IMG/VR virus record: IMGVR_UViG_3300025630_000043
Location: 1-28,221 of that record
Reading direction: 5' to 3' (one strand)
Length of the DNA stretch: 28,221 nucleotides
Source of the DNA: a virus
In this document: piece after piece, positions 23,308 to 28,221 of the stretch
Position numbering within the stretch: position 1 is the stretch's first letter
How the letters are laid out: each line of letters opens with the position of its first letter
Notes under the pieces: model-generated
What the model was told of the DNA's origin: nothing
The model's input: only the letters and a program-made list of their open reading frames with translations
Database searches by the model: none
Translations under genes and position numbers: made by a program

Positions 23308-23592
23308 ATGACAGATTATGTCCCTCAGGATGCCATCGGGTTTGCTCAATGGCTCAATAACATACTCGATAAATACAATCTAAGCGGCTCGGAATTCGCT
23401 CGTCAAATAGACGTCAATCGCTCGACCGTCTCTCTATATCGCTCAGGATCTCGTCTCCCTACTTGTGAGATTATCACTCAGATCGCTCAGTATCTCGTCT
23501 CACTCGGAGAGGATGGGTTTCACTCCCTCGTCAGGGAGATCCTCTATAGTGTGCATGTCTCACAGATGCGCAAATCAGAGGAGGGCAAATGA
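23308..23592 (+). CDS. Helix-turn-helix regulator (Cro/CI-like, XRE family)
   Basis: The 94-residue protein has one helix-turn-helix domain at about residues 10-65: a first helix GFAQWLNNILDKYN, then SGSEFARQIDVNRSTVSLYRSGSRLP, where SEFARQIDVNRSTVSLYRSG is the DNA-recognition unit of the XRE type. It is likely to regulate the divergent promoters just upstream. The start at 23308 is preferred over an in-frame ATG at 23245 because GGAGATTAC lies at 23296-23304 and the upstream part would read through the promoter. Its end overlaps the next gene (ATGA). It has no protease-sensitive or dimerisation domain like that of a full CI repressor. Confidence 0.85.
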   Translation: MTDYVPQDAIGFAQWLNNILDKYNLSGSEFARQIDVNRSTVSLYRSGSRLPTCEIITQIAQYLVSLGEDGFHSLVREILYSVHVSQMRKSEEGK

Positions 23593-23933
23593 GGAGATCT
23601 TTTGATAAAAATATCCTTCCTCAGGAGCCTCCCCCCTCTCAGTCACGATCCCCAAAAAAGGAGAAGATCCCCGACCCCCTTCGATGTCCTGAGCTCGGGA
23701 TATTACTGACAAAATATAGGACTCAGGTCGGAGACAGATTCTCACTTCCTGAGCTGGCTCGGCTCTGCGGAGTAAAGCTCAATACTGCTAAAAAATGGTT
23801 TTATGGATATATCCCCTCTCATCTCGTCTATTGGATAATCGCTCGCTATTTTGAGAGACATCTCGACATAAAAGCAGACCTCATAAAAGAGGAGATCGAC
23901 ACCACAATCACAGCATGGAGGGAGAGCAAATGA
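23589..23933 (+). CDS. Small DNA-binding-like protein
   Basis: This 114-residue protein has a basic, Pro-rich N terminus (PQEPPPSQSRSPKKEKIPDP) followed by a helical domain. Residues about 52-76 (FSLPELARLCGVKLNTAKKWFYGY) look like a helix-turn-helix, and IPSHLVYWIIARYFERHL resembles a third helix. The C-terminal part is charged and helical. It overlaps the regulator before it and the methyltransferase after it by four bases each, so it is coexpressed with both. It may be a second regulator of the control region or a replication protein. The family is not recognised. Confidence 0.62.
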   Translation: MRRSFDKNILPQEPPPSQSRSPKKEKIPDPLRCPELGILLTKYRTQVGDRFSLPELARLCGVKLNTAKKWFYGYIPSHLVYWIIARYFERHLDIKADLIKEEIDTTITAWRESK

Positions 23934-25057
23934 TAAAAATCGGCTCCCTTTTTGCAGGGATAGGGGGATTTGAGCTCGGATTAGAGAGAGCCATCCCCAA
24001 TAGCGAGACCATCTGGCAGGTCGAACAAGATAAATTCTGTCAGAGGGTACTCCGGAAACATTGGCCACAATCAAAAATATATAACGACGTCAGGGAGGTC
24101 TCCTCTCATAATTTGGAGCCTGTCGATCTACTCTGCGGAGGATTCCCCTGTCAGGACATATCAATCGCAGGAAAAGGAGAGGGATTACATGGGAAAAAAT
24201 CGGGTCTTTGGTGGGAAATGCACAGAATTATCAGGGATATACGACCTCGAGTTATCGTGCTGGAAAACGTCTCAGCTGTCACTTTTCGAGGGGGATTATC
24301 AGTTATTGGATCGCTTACCGAACTCGGGTATAGCTGCGAATGGGGAATTATATCCGCTCGTCAATTCGGAGCCCCTCATCTCAGAAAGAGATGGTTCTGT
24401 GTTGCCTACTCCGAGGACATCTCAGGACTACAAAAAGATCAGGAGACTCTCTCCGAGCGAGAGGGATGGGCGACATGGTGCGACATTAGTCGGAGCCATC
24501 GGGGAGATGATGCTCCCCACTCCGACAGCGATGGGAGACATAAACAGCCCCGAGAGGACAGAGAGAGCGATCTCATTAGCAAAACAGAACAAGCCCCTCT
24601 ACACTCGAAGGATAGTAAACGGGAAAAAGATCCCAGACAAGCGCACATTTGGGATAAAGGATGCGATCCTTTACAATATGATGCTCCCCACTCCGACAGC
24701 AGAGGATGCCGCTCATACTCCGACAGCTCCGACAATCCAAAAATACAACGGAGGGAGATCTCTAAACGCATTTGTAGGGAGGATGCTCCCGACTCCGACG
24801 GTCGACACATCAAAAAACAATTTCTCGCCCAGCCAATTAAAGAGAGACAACAATCTTCCCAAAACAATATCGGATCTGTGTCAATCTCAGGGTTCGGCTA
24901 TTGGGAAAGATGCCCGGCTCCGTCCCCAATTTGTCGAGTGGATGATGGGATTCCCCATCGGGTGGCTAAACTTAGAGCTTTAGGGAATGCAATTGTCCCT
25001 CAATGCTCTGAGCATATAGGGAGATTGATACATGAGTCAGGAGTCCTCTATGGGTAA
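23930..25057 (+). CDS. C5-cytosine DNA methyltransferase
   Basis: This 375-residue enzyme should methylate carbon 5 of cytosine in DNA using AdoMet. The motifs are in the standard order: I FAGIGGFE (7-14), IV GGFPCQDIS (Cys74 as nucleophile), VI ENV (112-114), VIII QFGAPHLRKRWF (145-156), and X with LRALGNAIVP (348-357). Between VIII and X (about residues 160-330) the frame is unusual: hydrophilic, Ser/Asp/His/Arg-rich, with DAPHSDS or DAPDSDG three times, and without a clear target-recognition domain. This stretch also encodes a second frame (24189-24983). ATG 23930 is preferred to ATG 23915 because it overlaps the previous stop (ATGA) and follows GGAGGGAG. Target specificity is unknown. Confidence 0.9.
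   Translation: MIKIGSLFAGIGGFELGLERAIPNSETIWQVEQDKFCQRVLRKHWPQSKIYNDVREVSSHNLEPVDLLCGGFPCQDISIAGKGEGLHGKKSGLWWEMHRIIRDIRPRVIVLENVSAVTFRGGLSVIGSLTELGYSCEWGIISARQFGAPHLRKRWFCVAYSEDISGLQKDQETLSEREGWATWCDISRSHRGDDAPHSDSDGRHKQPREDRESDLISKTEQAPLHSKDSKREKDPRQAHIWDKGCDPLQYDAPHSDSRGCRSYSDSSDNPKIQRREISKRICREDAPDSDGRHIKKQFLAQPIKERQQSSQNNIGSVSISGFGYWERCPAPSPICRVDDGIPHRVAKLRALGNAIVPQCSEHIGRLIHESGVLYG
24189..24983 (+). CDS. Nested +1-frame ORF in C5-methyltransferase gene, LPTP-repeat protein (dual-coding candidate)
   Basis: This 264-residue ORF lies wholly inside the methyltransferase gene in the +1 frame. AAGGAGA (24174-24180) lies eight bases before its ATG. The product looks like a real protein: CWKTSQLSLFEGD (24-36), LPNSGIAANGELYPL (43-57), four LPTP units (72, 109, 166 and 200; MMLPTPTA twice or nearly so), and RPQFVEWMMGFPIGW (245-259). 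From memory, this set (WRTSQxSLFGD, PRSGMxRNGxxYxL, LPTPTAxD, EWLMGFPxGW) is a widespread phage and prophage protein family of unknown function, often annotated beside or over C5-methyltransferases. It ends one codon into methyltransferase motif X. Both frames carry conserved motifs. Expression is not shown, and an open frame by itself is weak evidence in this stop-poor genome. Confidence 0.62.
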   Translation: MGKNRVFGGKCTELSGIYDLELSCWKTSQLSLFEGDYQLLDRLPNSGIAANGELYPLVNSEPLISERDGSVLPTPRTSQDYKKIRRLSPSERDGRHGATLVGAIGEMMLPTPTAMGDINSPERTERAISLAKQNKPLYTRRIVNGKKIPDKRTFGIKDAILYNMMLPTPTAEDAAHTPTAPTIQKYNGGRSLNAFVGRMLPTPTVDTSKNNFSPSQLKRDNNLPKTISDLCQSQGSAIGKDARLRPQFVEWMMGFPIGWLNLEL

Positions 25058-25361
25058 CGTCTCACGACATATTATAGATGCCTCTGAGGACGTCGAGATC
25101 ATCAATCTCGACTCTCAGGGGAGGGAGATCAACGGAGAGCTATATCTCGTCATAGCTGCGGATGTCGTCTCAAAAGACAGAGGAGTCTATCGCTGTCTCA
25201 TATATCGCTCAAAATACTCAGGGAGAGATTGGAGCTCGTGTAATTGCTCAGGATTCTATTATACGTCTATGTGTAAACATCTTTATCATTTAGAGGAGAG
25301 AGAACACAATCCCATCACACGAGAGTCCTATCGGAGATCAAAAAATGATACTAATGATTGA
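25050..25361 (+). CDS. SWIM zinc-finger-like small protein
   Basis: This 103-residue protein has a CxCx(8)CxH metal-binding pattern (Cys64, Cys66, Cys75, His77 in SSCNCSGFYYTSMCKHLYHL), the signature of SWIM domains, which bind DNA or protein partners and occur with helicases and recombination factors. The N-terminal part has short strands (GEINGELYLVIAADVV type). The start at 25050 follows AGGAG by about six bases and overlaps the methyltransferase stop; an in-frame ATG at 25032 is possible but less well placed. It overlaps the resolvase gene by 17 bases. A role in recombination or replication is inferred from motif and neighbours. Confidence 0.7.
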   Translation: MGNVSRHIIDASEDVEIINLDSQGREINGELYLVIAADVVSKDRGVYRCLIYRSKYSGRDWSSCNCSGFYYTSMCKHLYHLEEREHNPITRESYRRSKNDTND

Positions 25362-25716
25362 GCCTCGAGCCTGTCCCAGACCTCGAGTGACTCGGGGAGG
25401 GGGAGTGTATTATCCCAAAAAATATCAGGAGTGGGTTAGAGAGTGTGCGAGCCTCCTCTCTCAGATCTCTCTCCCCGAGGGACCTCTGCATATTGAGATT
25501 GTATTTGTATTTCACCGAGTCGGAAGGCTCCCTCGATACGGAGGGAGAGTGATACACGACAGGAGACCCGATCTCGATAACTGCGTAAAGAGTTTACTCG
25601 ATGCGCTCCCTCTGAAGGACGACAAAGTGATCTCATCACTATATGCACGTAAATATTATGCGAGCTCAGAGGAGACTCCTCATATCGAGCTCAAAATACG
25701 ACCACACAACCAATAA
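25345..25716 (+). CDS. rusA: RusA-like Holliday junction resolvase
   Basis: This 123-residue protein should cut four-way DNA junctions, as phage RusA does, to resolve recombination or packaging intermediates. The N terminus has PRPRVTRGGGVYYPKKY, matching the RPR and xYxPxxY elements. The active site region is RRPDLDNCVKSLLDAL (Asp76, Asp78, Lys82, Asp86) with KDDKVI (Asp92, Asp93) further on, the usual set of acidic residues. The length is normal. It overlaps the SWIM-like gene, and a hairpin directly follows the stop. A slightly later start at ATG 25354 is possible and would not affect the domain. Confidence 0.88.
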   Translation: MILMIEPRACPRPRVTRGGGVYYPKKYQEWVRECASLLSQISLPEGPLHIEIVFVFHRVGRLPRYGGRVIHDRRPDLDNCVKSLLDALPLKDDKVISSLYARKYYASSEETPHIELKIRPHNQ

Positions 25717-25746
25717 AAAAAGGGAGGGAGTGACACTCTCCCTCCC
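25715..25746 (-). terminator. Terminator-like hairpin, oriented on the - strand
   Basis: GGGAGGGAG (25722-25730) and CTCCCTCCC (25738-25746) form a perfect nine-pair stem with a seven-base loop. On the + strand it is preceded by A residues and not followed by T residues. Read on the - strand it is followed by a T-run, which makes an intrinsic terminator in that direction. On the + strand it may act as an mRNA end-stabilising hairpin. Confidence 0.6.
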
Positions 25747-25784
25747 TAAGCAACTTACAAACAATAAGGAGATGATAAAACATC

Positions 25785-26756
25785 ATGTTTAATATAACAT
25801 TATTACCCAAAATATATCAACCTGAGCGATTTGAGACACACAAATTATCATTTACTCAGGTCTATGATATTGTCACTCAGGAGAGACCCCTATTACCCAA
25901 AAAACAGCAAGTTTGCTGGAGCCCCTGCATATTTAAAAAGGGGACTAAAAAGGGGAATGAAAACGCAATTGAGCTCTCTCTGATGGTTCTCGATATCGAT
26001 GATTACTATCGATTTGATGAGGTACACGACATTCTAGTATTTTTAAAATTGTCGTTTTTTATACACACATCCTACTCTCACGACGAGAAAGTAAAAGATA
26101 AATTCAGAGTCGTGTTTCCTATGAGAGATCCTGTCCCTGCGGAGCTGTGGCGTTTTTATTTTGATGGGATGATGGACTGGTTTAGGGAGCATGTCACCAT
26201 CCCGATCGTCTCTAAATATGGCACTCTGCAGGGGAAAGATCTCAAATGGCTTAAACTCGATACCTCAGTAAACGACCCCGGGCGAGCCTACTATACGATG
26301 ACACACAAGCCCCTCTCTCGTCGAGTATTGTACGAGTCAGGAGAGATAGTCGATTGGGAGATGTACGCAGATCGAGCCCGCTACGCATACGAAGCGAAAT
26401 TGGACGAGAAACGCAGACTCGCAGAGGAGGAGAGGGAGCGCAGAGAGGCACATCTCAAAAATCTCGAGGGACGCAGAGTCTCACACTCTGACAGACGCAA
26501 ATATTATTATCATATGCTCAGTACACAGATGAGCTGGAGACAGAGACTCGCAGATAGACTCGGATGTGAGATCCGGATGTCCTCAGGAGGAGATCGAGCT
26601 CAGGGATTCTCCTGTCCCTCCTGTCAGAGGACGGATTGTAGTTATTTCTATATCGACCCCATCCGCAATAGCCATCTCGCTCGATGTGGACATCTCAAAT
26701 CCTGCGGATGGTCGGCATCTGTCGGATACCTCGCAGAAATAAACAATTTTATATAG
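25785..26756 (+). CDS. Primase-polymerase-like protein with C-terminal zinc motif
   Basis: This 323-residue protein probably synthesises primers for phage DNA replication. Features of the archaeo-eukaryotic primase (PrimPol) superfamily are visible: LMVLDIDD (residues 67-73, the metal-binding acidic motif I), HTSYSHDEKVKDKFRVVFPM (94-113), and a later DTSVNDPGRAYYTM (159-172). A charged helix about 195-235 links to a Cys-rich end: Cys277, Cys280, Cys285, Cys301 and Cys307 (CPSC, TDC, CGHLKSC), probably a zinc ribbon for DNA binding. The gene is directly upstream of the helicase-like gene. AAGGAG lies 13 bases before the start, a rather long spacing. Some related proteins are annotated as primases of phage-plasmids. 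Confidence 0.75.
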   Translation: MFNITLLPKIYQPERFETHKLSFTQVYDIVTQERPLLPKKQQVCWSPCIFKKGTKKGNENAIELSLMVLDIDDYYRFDEVHDILVFLKLSFFIHTSYSHDEKVKDKFRVVFPMRDPVPAELWRFYFDGMMDWFREHVTIPIVSKYGTLQGKDLKWLKLDTSVNDPGRAYYTMTHKPLSRRVLYESGEIVDWEMYADRARYAYEAKLDEKRRLAEEERERREAHLKNLEGRRVSHSDRRKYYYHMLSTQMSWRQRLADRLGCEIRMSSGGDRAQGFSCPSCQRTDCSYFYIDPIRNSHLARCGHLKSCGWSASVGYLAEINNFI

Positions 26757-26764
26757 GAGACGAC

Positions 26765-28117
26765 ATGACTAGACCAAACATTACAGAGATACACAGCACA
26801 GATGGACGGATACAAGCCCTTCTCAATCTCGGATTCGAGCTCAGAGTCAGACGCACAGATAACGGAGACTATATCAAACCCTCCCTGTTTAATATTGTCC
26901 AATTACTCCGCAATCATCCCCTCCTCAGAGGGAGACTCACTCAGGATGGCTTCTCAAACATCATATTTTGGAAAGACGAGAATGAAAAGGAGGTCAGATT
27001 CTCCGATAAATCTCATGTCCCTGAGCTGCGCTTTTTGTGTGAGGATCGATGGGGAGTATCATTTAAAAAAGAGGAGGTCCTCTCTGCAGTCCAGATCGTC
27101 TCGTCGGAGAATATTATCAATCCTCTACACGACCATCTCGACTCCCTGAGAGGTCTCTGGAATCCTGAGCGAGACAAACCTGAGGCATACAAACTATTAC
27201 ACTATCTCGGATCTCCTGACTCTGCTAAGAAGGGAGAGCCGGGCTATATGGCTCGAGTCTACTCTCACAGATGGCTCCTGTCTGTTATCGCTCGTGCGTA
27301 TGCGACCCTCGACAATCTCGTAAAAGCGGATCCCTGCCTCCTATTGTACGGACATCAGAGGATAGGTAAATCACGAGCCCTCGAGACTATCTGTTTTTAT
27401 GATGCGCTCGGACGTCGATATTTTGGAGACAATGAACTCGACATGTCAGACTATCCGGATGCCGTTATGCAGATCAGAGGCAAGCTCATCTATGAATTAC
27501 AAGAGATGGCAGGCAGACCAAAGGACGCAAAGATCGAGAAGCGATTTTTATCTATACAGAAGGATGATTGTCGGTTTGTATATGGGAAATTTAATGAGGA
27601 GGTCCCGAGACGGACTGTATTTGCATACACGACCAATAAAAAAAACGTCCTGACAGATGCCTCAGGGAACTCTCGTCTATGGTGTGTCGATCTCGGCAGT
27701 AAAAAAATAGACATCCCCCGGCTCAGGGATAGGATGCCTTATATTTGGTCAGAGATCCTCTATAGATATGATGAGTATATGAGAGATCCCAAAAATCCCA
27801 AAAAAGCGCACCTCGGCCAATGGTGGCTCACGAATGAGGAGGAGATTGAGCATATAGGGGAGAGCTCGGCATTTGAGCAAACCCATCCTATGACAGAGAG
27901 GGTTGAGGAGATTATCGCAGAGACAGAAGATCTCCCCATCTCAGTCGCTCAGATCCTGAGACAATTGAGAGAGGAGCTCTCCCCCTTCCTCGAGTCAGGA
28001 GTCCGAGCGAATAGTCAGATAATCTCCGATATACTACAACGTAATCGATACGAGTATGACAGACGGAGACCTCCTGAGGGAGGAGACAGAGTCCGAGGAT
28101 GGTGGCCTCCCTCATAG
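26765..28117 (+). CDS. VapE-like ATPase / replicative helicase
   Basis: This 450-residue protein belongs to the virulence-associated protein E type of phage SF3-like helicases. Walker A is GHQRIGKS (196-203), a Walker B-like strand with acidic residues is KLIYELQEM (240-248), the sensor region is FAYTTNK (286-292) and an arginine-finger-like segment GNSRLWCVDL (301-310) follows, all in the order seen in the family. An N-terminal region of about 190 residues likely binds DNA or partner proteins, and the C terminus contains a possible winged helix. The start at 26765 follows GGAGACGAC (26756-26764); an in-frame ATG at 26684 lies inside the primase gene and is rejected. Together with the primase it forms the replication module. 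Confidence 0.87.
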   Translation: MTRPNITEIHSTDGRIQALLNLGFELRVRRTDNGDYIKPSLFNIVQLLRNHPLLRGRLTQDGFSNIIFWKDENEKEVRFSDKSHVPELRFLCEDRWGVSFKKEEVLSAVQIVSSENIINPLHDHLDSLRGLWNPERDKPEAYKLLHYLGSPDSAKKGEPGYMARVYSHRWLLSVIARAYATLDNLVKADPCLLLYGHQRIGKSRALETICFYDALGRRYFGDNELDMSDYPDAVMQIRGKLIYELQEMAGRPKDAKIEKRFLSIQKDDCRFVYGKFNEEVPRRTVFAYTTNKKNVLTDASGNSRLWCVDLGSKKIDIPRLRDRMPYIWSEILYRYDEYMRDPKNPKKAHLGQWWLTNEEEIEHIGESSAFEQTHPMTERVEEIIAETEDLPISVAQILRQLREELSPFLESGVRANSQIISDILQRNRYEYDRRRPPEGGDRVRGWWPPS

Positions 28118-28151
28118 GAGTCTCCCTCCCCTCAGAGCAGATAATTAACGT

Positions 28152-28173
28152 GGCCACGAATTCGTGGCCTTTT
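28152..28173 (+). terminator. Rho-independent terminator after helicase gene
   Basis: GGCCACG (28152-28158), loop AATT and CGTGGCC (28163-28169) form a perfect palindromic hairpin, followed by TTTTC. It lies 34 bases after the helicase stop codon and closes the replication operon. The remaining 28174-28221 is very AT-rich and holds no gene; it could contain the promoter for the terminase operon if the genome is circularly permuted. Confidence 0.85.
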
Positions 28174-28221
28174 CTATATTTATTATATTTATACTTTTTA
28201 ATAAAAAATATATAAAATATC

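Noticed and set aside
24439-24867. 142-codon - strand ORF across the C5-methyltransferase
   Set aside because: It has no ribosome site or recognisable motif and is Ser/Leu/Cys/Arg-rich in the way expected of a shadow of the two + strand frames.
26684-26764. Upstream in-frame start for the VapE-like gene
   Set aside because: It would lie within the primase gene with no ribosome site, whereas ATG 26765 follows GGAGACGAC directly.

Overview
The window reads as a nearly complete genome (or most of one) of a small tailed dsDNA phage with a long non-contractile tail (siphovirus-like). Almost every gene is on the + strand, packed with 1-8 base overlaps (TAATG and ATGA junctions) in the usual phage order: packaging, head, tail, lysis, control, replication. 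No integrase, tRNA, rRNA, IS element or CRISPR array was seen. The host cannot be named. It should be a bacterium that uses sigma70-type promoters (TTGACA-17-TAATAT before position 22349), AGGAG Shine-Dalgarno sites and DnaA boxes of the TTWTNCACA type. Coding sequence leans strongly to CTC, GTC, GAG, AGA and GGA codons.

Layout. 4-3928: terminase small subunit, an amino-type DNA methyltransferase, two small unknown genes (one an anchored Cys-rich protein), and the terminase large subunit. 3928-9801: portal, coiled-coil scaffold candidate, two small structural proteins, a repetitive fibre protein, a 396-base non-coding region with a DnaA-box/iteron array and a promoter, and the major capsid protein. 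9802-13877: a terminator, then connector and tail genes, ending in a tail tube gene and a tail assembly chaperone pair joined by a -1 frameshift (slippery AAATTTT at 13097). 13879-21229: tape measure and two large tail-tip proteins. 21229-22196: lysis cassette with a YkuD-like enzyme candidate and a holin-like protein.

22243-23933 is a control region: a free-standing small gene with its own consensus promoter and terminator, a DnaQ-like exonuclease (the only - strand gene), and two small helix-turn-helix proteins read from a promoter that overlaps the exonuclease promoter head to head. 23930-28117 is the DNA-metabolism block: C5-cytosine methyltransferase, SWIM-like protein, RusA-type resolvase, primase-polymerase-like protein and VapE-like helicase, closed by a perfect-palindrome terminator.

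The most interesting signal is a 264-codon ORF (24189-24983) nested in the +1 frame of the C5-methyltransferase. It has its own strong Shine-Dalgarno site and a protein-like sequence (four LPTP repeats, a CWKTSQ motif, an FVEWMMGFPIGW ending) that resembles, from memory, a widespread phage protein family. The methyltransferase frame also keeps all its catalytic motifs, so the stretch looks genuinely dual-coding. Next in interest are the origin-like array at 8507-8595 and an inverted copy of the phage's extended Shine-Dalgarno sequence in the capsid gene's 3' untranslated hairpin.
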